A stretch of 64,000 nt of DNA from Eremophila alpestris peregrina. Lineage: Eukaryota > Chordata > Aves > Passeriformes > Alaudidae. The position numbers and the translations under genes are program-made. Every line of letters starts with the position of its first letter. Position 1 is the stretch's first letter. Shown here piece by piece: positions 47,961 to 60,400 of this stretch. Where the stretch lies: assembly GCA_009792885.1 (NCBI GenBank), contig WMCF01000055.1:3399689-3463688 (forward strand), given 5' to 3'. The notes beneath the pieces are model-generated. The model did no database searches and was not told the origin of the DNA. It was given only the letters and a program-made list of their open reading frames with translations.

Positions 47961-50900
47961 TTAAACAAAAAAAAAAAATTAAAACCAGGAAAATCCACCC
48001 AAACACAAGAATGAGTGGTCCAGAGAACTTATTTGTGCAGTTAGGCTTTCACTGAGTCCTGGAAAACCTGCTCTAAGCCAATCCTGCCTGAACAGAGAGT
48101 TCCTTCAAACCTAAGTGACACTGCAAAACAAAAAAGAGAAGTCTATGGGTGCAGTGTAACACAAACTACCAGGCTGGTGCTGTACACCTTTGAATTACTC
48201 TCACTGAGGGCACAGCAGTGCCCTGCTGTAGCTCAGTGCTGTGTCCCCTTCAAACAGGTCAGCACACAGCTGCCAAGCACAGCAGCTCTGCATCAGCTGT
48301 GATTAAACATAAAGCAGTTTTCTTACCTGTCTAAAGTAGTAGCCATTTCCATAAGCTAAGAGCAGCCTACAGTCTCATTTCATTGAAAAGAGCAATAGTT
48401 AAAGCATGGGCTCAGGCTGCCCATCCTTCTCCCACAAGCAGGATGAAGCCTCCCATGCTGCAGGTGAGAGCTTTTGCCAGAGAGAGCTCAGACCAAGAGC
48501 AAGCATCCTCTGCCTCTCAGTTCATCATGGCACAGGCTCCAGAGCCAGCACAGTGCAGGATGGGAGCAAACAGTTCTACAGACTTGTGGGTCACACAACT
48601 CCTAACAGGATTCCTGGGCTGGATTCCTTTTTAAATACTTCATATCACTGCTAACAACCCCAAAAAGAGAAAAAGAAAAAAAAAATCCATACAAAATCTC
48701 TGGCTACTGATATGTTCTGTATAGTACAGTGTTCTCTTCTGGAGGAGAAACTAGAGTTTACAAACAATACTTAAATATGATTTCAAATTTGTATGTTATA
48801 TGCTGCATGGTACTTCCTAGCACTGTTAAAAGGTTTCATCTTTCATGCTGCTCCCATACTAAGAAGGTTGAAGAGCTGCCAGAAGGTATTTAAAGATGTA
48901 TTCAGGTGTCAGAAGAGGTTTAAAGTAATTTTTAAAATCTGTCTGGCAGCAACAATATCTTTCAATTAATTTTCAGGTCCTTTTTTCCTTTTAGAAATGG
49001 TTTCCTATATTTGATATATTTTGATCCATTTATTATTTGAAGCTGTAGCATTTTAGCAAAACAGGTTAATGCTTAATGACTAAAGTTGGGGAATGCAATG
49101 ACTGCAAATGAACAATGAAATATTTATAGTTCATTTGTTTCCAATGATTTTTTAACATTCTTTGAGGGTGTATACTAGTGGTATTACATTTCACACATGT
49201 TTAGAGCTCTCTTCCTTAGTTAAAAATATAGGTGAAACTTACCCCTTTTAAAAAATATATTAATATATTTTAATTATATGTTAATTAAATATATGTTTAA
49301 TTATAACATGAAACAAATGAAAGTTGTGGTTAGGTAAAAACTACCTTTTTAACATCTCACTATGTGTCAATTACTGTAAATTACGTGTATGTTTTTAACT
49401 TTGTGGTCATGTCTTTTTACGGCACACAAAGGAGTGTGTGCACACCACAACAGCCTTGCAAAATTTATATATGTGCAAAATAAAACAGTTATAAAATAGT
49501 TGGTTTATGAACTATTAAGAGGCATAACAAGATTGGGGTTAACTTGCTATTTGCTTTTATCAACTGCTTGTCCCTAACCACATAATTGACTAAATACAGA
49601 AGAAAAAGTTTTAAAAATAGCTAATAAAATTAGATAGCTAAATGGAATGTTGTGCTCATATAACTGTGCCTTATGTAAAAAAAAACCCAACAACAAAAAA
49701 ACCCCACACCTCTAGCTAAATCTCAGGGTTCTCTTAAATCCCTCAGACAAAATTTTTTTTATATTACTGGTTGCCCTAAGATGGAAAGCTCATTTCTCTG
49801 ACATTTTGCCATGAGTTTAAAGGTTAGCATAGGAAGCAGGAATAAGGAAGTTCTTCTTTGGGGCATGGCCCTAATGAAAATTCTCTGCTATGCTGCTGTG
49901 GTACAAAAGCAATCTTTCATGCCTACAAGATTTCAGCCTTTGATTTCTCTGATTCATTGTTGAAGTTCTCATCTTTTTCACAGTATGAAAGCCATGGCCA
50001 CTCACACATTTTATTCACAAGGAAAGAACTGAACACACAAAAATATAATAAATAAGAACACAACAACATTCACCTTGAGGAGCTGAACTTTGAAATGTTC
50101 TGGTCTGTAGCAATGCTATAAATAAAACCTGAAAATGGACAAGTTAAGTAAATTAACTTTTCTGTAAAGAATTGCTACTGAATTCCTACTGAAGTACTCC
50201 ATACCTCTAAGTAACCTGACTAACTTTTATTTGAAAAAAAAGAACCAGTAAAAATACCATGCAAATTCAGCTGTCCACATGTGCAAATGGCATTGCCAAT
50301 GCTTATTATTCCAAAATTACTGAACTGGTTTGCCTCAACTTCATTTAATTGAGAGGGTTTGGTCCTATAGGGGAAGATTTGCAAAGTCACTGTTACAATT
50401 CAGGTGGTACATGGAATTTGTTTCTTTGACATTATCTCCCAAGGGCTACAGTCAGTTTGTCTCCATAAAGGTTTTTTTTCCCCATTTATATTTAAAACAC
50501 CCCTGCAAAATTAAGCGATCATGTATGGAAACAGCTACTTGGATAGAGTCTGTCAGTGGGTGTAGTCTGAGACAAGATCACCATGACCTCATCTCTGCCT
50601 CCTGATGGGGATTATTCAGCCTGCACTCACTGTGGTGTGACAGTGTCTTATGTTCCACTCAAACCCTACTGTGACAAGAGTTAAAAAAACCCAAAACAAA
50701 CCACACATACAAACAAAACACACACCTAAAAACCAATTCTTCCTTAACCAAGCCATGCTGTCCAGGCAGAAGGAAAGCAGGGAGCAGCTAGAAATTGCAG
50801 CAAGCACTGCCTTTTATAGGTCTAGTGGAAAATAATCTGGTTTACCATACCACATCTAGGGACATGTTTGTCTGGGATTGGACAGAAACAAATGTATATT
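47961..50900. other. Intergenic AT-rich DNA, no gene seen
   Basis: The A-rich tail after the CR1 (to about 47986) is followed by ordinary sequence. A slightly GC-richer patch at 48170-48640 holds overlapping 82-83-codon frames with no domain and may be an unrecognised old repeat. A 20-bp perfect AT palindrome lies at 49252-49271. A/C-only patches occur at 49676-49711 and 50685-50735. Confidence 0.5.
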
Positions 50901-50905
50901 AATTC
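50901..50905. repeat. Target-site duplication, left copy (AATTC)
   Basis: AATTC directly precedes the TG terminus of the LTR and is identical to the five bases following its other end at 51488-51492. Confidence 0.85.
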
Positions 50906-51487
50906 TGTCATGGTTTAACCCCAGGCAGCAGCCAGGTACCACACAGCTGCTCACTCATCCTCCCACCTGTGAGATCCTGGAGAGAGAATGGGATGGGTAA
51001 GGTAGAAAATTTATTGAGATAGAGACAGCTCATTAGAGAAAGCAAAAGCCACACAACACAAACAAAGAAAACCAAGGAATTAATTCACTACTTCCTGTAG
51101 GCAGGCAGTTCTTCAGCTGTCTCCAGGGGAGCAGGGTCCCATCATAGATAATGATGTCTTGGGAAGACAAAAACCATCACTCCAAATGCCACCCCTTCCT
51201 CCTTTTCCTCCCCACTTTATATTCTGAGCGTGGTGTCACATGGTCTGGAATATCCCTTTGGTCAGCTGGGGTCACCTGTCCTGGCTGTGTCCCCTCTCAC
51301 CCTCCCAGGCCCCCTCAACTCCCTCACCAGCCTGGCTGGTATGAAAGGCAGAAAAGGTCTTTGCTCTGTATAATCCCTGCTCAGCAATGACAAAAACATC
51401 AACCCTGTATTCAGCACAAATCCAAAACACAGCTCCATACCAGCCACTGAGAAGGAAATCAACTCTAGTCAAGCCAAAACCAGCACA
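50906..51487 (-). mobile_element. Complete solo LTR of an avian ERVL-like endogenous retrovirus
   Basis: 582 bp in minus orientation. The + strand begins TGTCATGGTTTAACCCCAGG and ends AAAACCAGCACA, so the element has TGT...ACA termini, and it is flanked by identical 5-bp duplications (AATTC). On the minus strand it shows a TATA box (AATATAAAG, about 51216-51224) and an AATAAA polyadenylation signal at 51010-51015, about 200 bp downstream. The central segments CATGGTCTGGAATATCCCTT and TGGTATGAAAGGCAGAAAAG match the LTR at 6954-7530 in opposite orientation. No gag/pol/env lies beside it: it is the product of LTR-LTR recombination. A 5-bp duplication suits ERVL- or ERV1-type integrases rather than the 6 bp of ERVK. 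Overlapping open frames (51151-51390, 51262-51544) are not genes. Confidence 0.92.
51010..51224 (-). promoter_or_regulatory. TATA box and polyadenylation signal of the solo LTR
   Basis: On the minus strand the TATA box (51216-51224) and AATAAA (51010-51015) are both intact, with about 200 bp between them. This copy keeps a cleaner polyadenylation signal than its relative at 6954-7530. Whether it drives transcription is unknown. Confidence 0.55.
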
Positions 51488-51492
51488 AATTC
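51488..51492. repeat. Target-site duplication, right copy (AATTC)
   Basis: Identical to 50901-50905 and directly adjoining the LTR terminus. Confidence 0.85.
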
Positions 51493-54400
51493 TTATTACA
51501 GATTGTTTTTTCTTTATACAAATCAAGCAGGAGAAATGTGGCACTTCGAGAAAGAACCACCGCAGATTCAGGCCTCAAGCTGATGTAGGGACATTTTACT
51601 TTAGTCTTTATTGATTTGGTAATCTTTCACATTTGAGAGCTGTGCTGTATCAATTTTGTTACCCCTTGAATTCTTTCCATCAAAAAACATAGAGGTTTTC
51701 TCTTTTTTTTAAGCAGAGCTTTCTACAGCTCTTGAGTTCCACATAGTTTCCTGTAGTGAGCTGAAGCAACACCATCTATTTGCTAAAATGCTTCATCATT
51801 TAGTGAAGCAAACTACGGATCAGATACTTTGAACTTTGTCTTAGGGGCAAGAGAAGACTGTCATAAAGTCAAGTTAAAAATTTCCTCCATGTTCTTCTAA
51901 ACTCCTACAACCAGCTAATTAAATCTTTTAAGCATCCTCTAATATGGACATTCAATCCTCCCCTTGGAGGGCAGTTGTTATTATGCATATTCAGAGATTT
52001 AAGAAACAAGGAGTTCACCTTAAATGCATTAGGGGGTTAATTAAGTTTTCAGTAAGCACTTCTCTAATTCCTCCTACATGCATAACATTTAAACTGCATC
52101 ACTGAGGGATAGCTGGCAGCATCATGACAACTGCAATATTGGCAGTACAGTAATTTGTAGTTAAGGTCATTTAAAGATAATATTAACCCTTCATTACTCA
52201 GTCACCAACAATGCATGTGGCTTCAGGATGACATTCTGATAGTTAACGAGGATGGTCCCAAGTGTGCTCCTACCTACAAATTTATTTTGTTTTTTATATT
52301 TTCTGGGTGTCTCACTTTGTTCAAAAGCTTCATTATTTGAATCTGACCCTTTTGGAGTTCTGGTTTTTGTTTTGTTTTGGGTTTTTAAAAATGTAAGTTA
52401 GAAAGTACTCTGCACCATCTCTATAATTCAAAATTTTAACTTCTAAAAAGCCATGAGTGTCCTGGTAGATCCAGAAAAACACGCATCACTGATCAGTCTT
52501 GGAGGCTCAGTTCATCAACCTGTACCTATGCTATTGTTTTCAAATTAACACATGCCAGAAGAACACATTTTTCCTCCAGCCTTCCCAGATCACTACCACA
52601 GTCTTATTAATTGTTTTTAAAGACATGGTAAGGAAACATTAGTTCTGTCATTAATTACTCATAGTAACAGAAAGAGCATTAAGCCACGTTTAAATATGAT
52701 GCTCATACCTATACACCTCCTCCATTTTTATTCCTAAATGAGAGGAAGAAGTAATATATATATTTGAAATAGTGTGCAGCTATTCTACCTGTGTCTCAGT
52801 ACTAGTGTTATTCCTCCATTTCAGACACATGTAGAGAAGGATCCAGTTGTTCTTTACTTTGCCATATTAATGCAAATGCTTACAGATCCAAATAAATTGT
52901 TGCATATTGTAAACTTGATCACAAACGTTTGCAGGATCATGCCTTAGCATATAAATCAGTACTTAGCATCATTTGCCTTTAGTCATAGCACAGCATGCCA
53001 TGTGTGCATTTTTATTTTGGTAATGCACTGTGTCACATTCCCAAGCAGTAGAGTTCCATCAACACAGGTGGGAGAAAAAGAAAAAAAAAGGAAGCACCCT
53101 CTTCCATGCAAATGTTAGGATAACTGTAATATTCTGAAAATAAGGTATTAAAAATAAGAAGCATTGTTATACAAGTTATTAAAACACAATTGATACTTAA
53201 ACTCAAAATATTACCCAGATTCACTGTAGTCCTTTTAAATTAATATCTGATAAAAGAATGTAATCACAGTGCAACCAGGAGGAAAACAAAAGAGACTTGA
53301 TAAAAGTGTAGAGCTGTTGGAAAATGAGATGTGTTAAATTTCATATTTCTGTGTATGAGACAACAATGTGTTTTGTAAAACAGCAAAGTCCTTTAATTTA
53401 AATAACTGAATGCTAAAAATAAAAGCTACTACTGTAGTGCAATGAGCTATCTATCACCTAATCAGTTTCCTACAGTGTGCTGAATACTCTTTTATTAAAG
53501 TTGGTTCTGCCTTCAAAATCAGCCTATGGGTACTTCAGAAACAGTTCTTATAGCTGGTGTCATCTATAACATTTCAGTGTCACAATGACAGTCTGTTTTC
53601 TCTGAATGGTACGTATGTGTCACATTTCCACAGACATTTTTATGATAAAATATCTTGACATCAGCAAAACTCAAAATTAAAGCAGAAATTGCTTTTAAAA
53701 TTACCCATATTCTGGATTTCACAAACATTTCCCAACTTCTTTTCATTAACATTTCCTAACCTTTTCCTTTCTCTTTTTATACCCCAGTGACTCACGATTT
53801 TTTTGTTTTGTTTCAAAGGGCAACTTTCAATCTGAAGGAGTAAGAACACTCCACACACAGAAGGAATTCATCTTTTTTTGAATAGTTGCTACACTCTTCA
53901 AAAATAACTGGATTTGAATTTCCACAATAAATACAGAAATTTAGGTTCCATTCTCTATACCATGGAGGCTGACTATGAAATAATGGTCACCGTACTTCAA
54001 GAAAGTTTCTCTTTTTTTGCTGATTGTACAGTACAACCTTGGCTAACACAAATGCAGAGACAGAAGACTCTGAACTTATGAAACATGAAGAATAGCAATA
54101 AAAAGTTATTGAATCATCTTGACATGGCATCTGCGATTTAGTTCTTGCAGATGGAGCAAGAAGCATCATGCAAGAACTAGGTACCACATGCGAAGGAATT
54201 TCTCCTCAGGACTTGTAAAATGAAAGCTGGGGAAGAACATTAAAAGAAAAACACATTGTAATGGCTGAAGGTGAAGCAGCAACAGCAGCATGGGACTGTG
54301 CTTATAGAAGAATACTTTAGAGCGGAATAGGTTGAGCCTGTGGCTCAAATCCCCTTGAAAAGAATGCAGATATAAGCTGGTATGTAGTTTGTTGTGGGAC

Positions 54401-57400
54401 TGAGTACAGCACAGCTGAAACAACCCTCACAAAGAGGCTTAGTAAGCATAGAAGGTGAATGGATAATGTGAAAAGATAGCTGTGTTTTATGAAGTATGGG
54501 AATTACATACATGGCATACATTATATCAGAATCATATGCACACAAGAATGGATACACAAGTAGAGGGATTGTCTTAATTGCACTAGAATAGATATAAGGT
54601 GGAGTGATCTTGTCTAGAAAAGCCAGCATATACTGTATAATTGTTTTGAAACTCCTACCACAAAGTGTAGGAAACGAAGGCACAGCTGGCCTTCTGCTGA
54701 GGAAGGAACAGAACTTATTTCTATTTACTCTTTTTTGAGTTTCACAAGCAGATACTTGTCACAACTTTCAGTCAGGGACAGTCACCTCTGTTTCTATATT
54801 TTCTATCACAATATAATCCTCTATCATATTTTTCTGTGTTTTCTATTACAGTGCAATTCTCAGATTTATCACTGCTTTCCTTCTCAGTACACAGCACACA
54901 GTCCTGTAAGCATCCATAATCTCCATCTGAAAAACTGACAGAGTATAATTGGACCATTCTTGCATTAAACCACATTTGTGGCACTGAGATCTGGTCTTAC
55001 AGACATTTGGTTACAAACATGAAACGTTTCTTTTCATATTTCAGGCAGCCACAGGTAGGGCCAGTCTGGGTTTCTGGGAGCTCTAAGTAAGGTCAGGTCC
55101 CTCCTGCAGACTGCAGCACTCCTGAGTCAGATGCTAATGCATTAAACAACAATCCTCGTCTGGGAAGGCTCTACCAGGTATGTGATTGAAGCAGAGGATG
55201 AGGAAAAAAATCTCACACATATGGAAAGACTAACCCACAGGTCATGTGTACAAAAAGGTTAGCAGAGACAGCTGTACACTCCAAATGCCTCACTTTCTAG
55301 TCCAGTGACATAATTAGCTTTTCCTGCAGTACAGTAATGTGCTGGAGATGTGGTCAGGTGTCTACTTTTCCACTTACTAGCTTGACATCTCCTGCTTTTA
55401 GTCTTGAACTTCTTGTTATTCCATAATTTAACACCTTGATTATAAGCTGTCCTCTTTAAGTAATCAGTCTTCAAAATTTTTTGTAATTATTTTGGAAGCT
55501 TGAGTTTTAAATACTAATATACAAATATATAAAATTTATGAAACTGCATCTGATAAAAATTTTCAATTTCACAAAGTAATTTGTAGTCATGTCACACTTT
55601 CTGCATATGGATGTATAGGAAAGTAATGGAAATACATATGGAAGTATTTTCTCATCATCATTAAAAAGTTCAATTACTGCTCTTCAGCATGTCTAAACTA
55701 TTTTTCCAAATTGGTTACATTTCCAAAATGTTTATGAGGTTTCCATCTTCATTCAAAGGACAGCAGCAGATTATCACACACGAGGAGTTGCCTGTGTTAC
55801 TCCCTTTGGATTTCCCCAGTTCCTCACATTCATATATTCATTCAGGCCGAAAAAACTTCCAAAATGTTATATATTACCAGAGAGACATGTCACACCCTTC
55901 AGAAGGATTTGAGGCTGGTATTTCAAGTGTGTATTTTGACTTCCAAAGAGTATAAAAAACTGTATGTATTAAACATTAGAGATGGAGCAGAAGTTGAAAG
56001 CCTGAACCGTCTCAAAGCTCATGACTTTTCAAGATTCTGACATCAGTTAGTTTCTGATAGATTACTAACTCTCCCCAGCCCTGAAGATGTAAGCAAACTA
56101 GGGGTTTGTGTGGGATCTTTCAAGACCCAGGTACTAAATTTATATATTTAATTCACCATTTTGGAAAGTTAAGGAAGCTTTTTTTTCCTTTCCCCTCCTG
56201 AACTCCTCCTTTTAAAGCAATAATATTGTATTTATTGTGAATGAGAATTCATTGATATAAATTTTTTTTTAGCTCCTTTCTTATTTAATTCACTTCACAC
56301 ATGGGAAAAGAAGACTCAGATTCGTGCTCTCAGAGAAGTTTTTCTCTTCAAGTACTAAAATACCCACTGTACTTTTACATAGAAGTGTAGTCAATAGTCA
56401 AAAAATAAAAGGGATGTCACAGAGCACATAAACAGTGCATACAATGTGGTAGGATATAAATTAAAGTCTGAAACACCAGCAAGGGGCTGATTAGGTCTTC
56501 AGAGGTTTTCATCACACTTCTCTAAGCAGGGTTAACAAGGGACAATAGGGACATTTATTTTTTGTCTCCATTACAATATAAGGACAACTTATTAAAACCC
56601 CATATTGTTGTACTTCACTAACATTTAATAGCTTCATTCCATGTGGCCATGGGAAACACCAAAATTGCAAAGTTTTAGATTAACTTCTAGCAACCTTGGC
56701 ATACTTTATACTCTCTTCTAACATCACAACATCAGTAGCTGTAAAACAATGTTTTAATTTCCATATTATATCAAAGCAGTTGTTTCTTCAAAATGTTATG
56801 GAGGAAAGTAAATTTCACATTACTACTGCATTCTCCTGCAGTTCATAGGTGCCAGCAGGGAGGGAAATTCAATACAGAACTGCTGTGTGGCTCCAGTCCT
56901 TTATTTCTGTTGATAAAACTTTATACAGTAATGTCAGAAGGAAAAAAAAAAACTTTGCTTCAGAAGCTTATAAGTAAACTACAATCTCAAATAAGCAGAT
57001 TTTATGAATGAGTCTGCCCCCTAAACTGCAATATGACTGGCATTACCACACCAGTTTAGGGCTCTTCTCATTAACTCTAAACTGGCACAGTGAAGAATAA
57101 AACCTTCACACACTCTCCAACTCAATACTGGGGAATCAGTAAGTTCCACACAACTGTCCACATCCAGCCTTCCATCAAAAATGTTGATATTAATAATCCT
57201 ATGAACCCTGGTGAAAAACTAGAAATCCACATGATGTTATTCTGAAGTACCTTAAAACACCCCAAGTGATGGGTTAAGATCACCTGTGTGTTTAGGGCAC
57301 CTCACACATGTCTGCACCTTCTCATTCCTCCCTGAATGCAATACATCTGCACATGGGCATGGACTAGAGGAGACTTTTTTCCTGGACTCTGACCCACTTC

Positions 57401-60400
57401 AATGGGCAGGCTCTCCAAAAAGATGCGGTTGGGACACTAGGCATCTGACCCATTTACCACCCAAAGTCAAGGGAGAAAGTAAAACAAGGATGTGGTAAGT
57501 GAATTTATAGTCTGATCAGCATCCAAAACCATGCAATGCAAGTGTTATGAGTGGTTTTAGAATAAAGACTGTCTTTCTGTTGATTTAAAAAAACTAACCA
57601 AACGACAAACCCCCAAAAAACTCCCAAGCCCCCCAAACTGAAGATCACATTATTCAGAACAGAAAAATATGAAAGGAATTCCAGCACATTATTTTTTTTC
57701 CTACAATAACGCAATCTCACTTAAAGTGGTATATTGACACATTTCAAAACAAATCCAAGAAAGTTTAGAAGAGAGAAGCAAAAAATCTCAAGCATGTGGT
57801 GGGGAAAAACAGCGCTCATGGTAGCTGAAGAAAGAGTAAGATAACAAGGTGTGTTTATTTTAGAAAAAAAAAGAGGCGTGTGTATAGATGTGAATGTCTA
57901 CCAACACATAAAGGGGTGATATACAGAAGAGAAGGATCAATTATTCTCATTAGCTAAAAAAACAAAAGAGGATGTAGAAGGCTTAGCTATAGGTGGCATA
58001 CTTTAAGTTAAACATTTGGGCCAAACCAATATGTCTAAAAACTGATAAGCAGGATAGGAAAGAGTTGTTGAAAAGCTGTAGTTTAGGCTTAACTTGACAT
58101 TATTGAGACTAGTTTGCAAACAATTATATGTTTTGGAATGAAGGTGGCCCAAAGTGTTCCACAAAGCCTGCCTTCCACACAGATGATTCACTGTTTGCAG
58201 TATCAACAGTTTCTTGAAGAGAGGAGACGGATATTGAAGGGGAGGTTAATATTGGGAAAAGAGACAATTGCAGTACAAGGTAGAATTAGCATGTACATTT
58301 CAAAGTTTCCAGCAGTTCAGCTTAAGGGATCTTTCCTTCTGAATCTGTATCAGATCATGTGTATGCAATAATAGAGCTCCAGTAGCCACAAAGCACACAA
58401 GTATAGTTTATCAGTCACAGAAGTAAAATGACAAACTTCTCAGCTTTAGAATTATTAAAAACCTGTATTTCTAGGATCACAAGCTCTGCTAACATCAGAA
58501 GTACCTAATCAACCCCAGGTTCCTTATTTGAACTTAATACAGTAAATTATCAGCCCATTTTGACATTGCTTTTAACATTTTCAGCTGCTTGGTTTCCTTG
58601 TCAGGGGCACCCAGGTTAAAAATATTTTTGTTTTGGTGTGTTTTTTTTTTCTTTAAACAAATGCTTCATGTAAACTAGAAAGAATGAATAGGCTGATAAT
58701 TGACCTGAAGCTTCAAGCAGCTGCTCTAGAAATTTTCTTTCATTTCATTGGCCACATGAACTGTACATTACGTATAATTATATTTCCCTGCATTAGAAGA
58801 TGTACATCAGATGCTCTGGATGGATAACAGTTTATGTATATTCTTCAGCATTTGCCTAGCTATAAAGGCTGGAATAACTGTCATCTAATTTGTAGCTCAT
58901 ATTGTTCAACCAGGCAACACAAAGAAGATTCTCAAACTGTAAAGGCAGCACTAAAATCATATAAACACACATTACACGAGACAGGGAAAAAAGTCTTATG
59001 GCTCTCTTACTGATTTTGTCTAGGATACACAAGTGTTCCTCTCTGCCAGAAATGTCTTTGAAAAACCTATAAAAACACATTTAACTGTTCTTTGTAACAC
59101 TTGAAGCCTTAATTCAGACCTTAAGCTGTTTTCTGCTGCTGTTTTCAATATGCCAATTATATTTCTCTGAGCAACTGTATGATACAGTGTTGCATGCCAC
59201 ACAGGGAGACAGCCAGAAGGCAAACTATAATGGGGATCCAAAGTTTGCTAAATGAACCTTAGCAGTGGCGAGTTAGTTTTCTACATTCTTTTTCTCACTC
59301 TGGAATAAGGAAGGCAAATGAGGATAGCTACTCTAAAAGGCAGCAAGTACAGCATTGTGAAAACCAGTAACACTTGAGTCAATAAATTTATATAAGCCCA
59401 GCAGAAAAGGACAACTTACCACTAGGAATTTATTACCCTTTAACAGTAAGGAAAAGGTTTTGATCTTAAAATATCTGCTGTCCTCTATTTTGTTTCCTTC
59501 TTCCCTACCCTTATTTTTAAAGTCCTCAGAATTGATACTGTGTAGTTGCATATGCAAAGAGAAAAACACAGGTTTGAGTAGTAACTCATGAAGATTCATT
59601 TTCTATTCAAGGTGCCTTACCAGAGAACACATACTCAATTATTTGTGTTTGTATGCACTAACACGCCTCACAAGTAGGTTGGATTTTCGAGACATTTGCA
59701 AATTGCTACATATGCATGTAGGCATATTTAAAGAAATGCTTCAATACAATAGATTCGTCTCTTAACAACAGCAACAAAACAGTCAAAATAACGTTATTTG
59801 AATGTGGAATGAATGTGGAAACTATTTCATACAGCTACCTTGCTTTTCTCCTTTTGCTGCTCTCATCATCACCTTTCTCCCCTTTTCTGCTTTGCTTCTT
59901 CTACAGCTTGCTTCTACTATTCCATCACCCAGACACTTTACACAAAGAAAGCCAAGTAGTGAACTTAAGAGTGCACCTTCCCATTGCTTTGCCCTCAGAC
60001 ACACTTCTGCCTTCTTCTCTTAGCTCTTGCTTCAGTTATCTCCACAACACTTCTCAAACAGCCCTTCCTTTGTTAGAAGCTCTGGAGATGGTTCATATCA
60101 ACAGGAAATTGTGTGAAACAACCACCACCACATGTCTAAAGATGACAGGTCTCCTGCTCCTACATCTGTGTTCAAGAAAGAACCTAAGAACGATCTGTTT
60201 GTGCCCTGATGAAAGAGTGATTACAATCAGCATACAGTGATACACCATAATAACAAGATTTACTGTGCCATTATTAAAGATGGCTGCACCCTGGTTGCAC
60301 TCCTTCCTCCAATTTCCAGCAAGGCTGTTTTATCACCTCTGCCAAGAATGAAACTTCCCCAGTTCAGGATTCTATCTCAGATTTATTCACCAGTTTCACA

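Noticed and set aside
49252..49271. 20-bp AT-only palindrome
   Set aside because: Low-complexity AT DNA readily gives palindromes; no evidence of function.
59809..60240. 143-codon open frame, Leu/Ser/Phe-rich at its start, resembling a membrane segment
   Set aside because: The hydrophobic run is the translation of a pyrimidine-rich tract, and overlapping frames exist on both strands.
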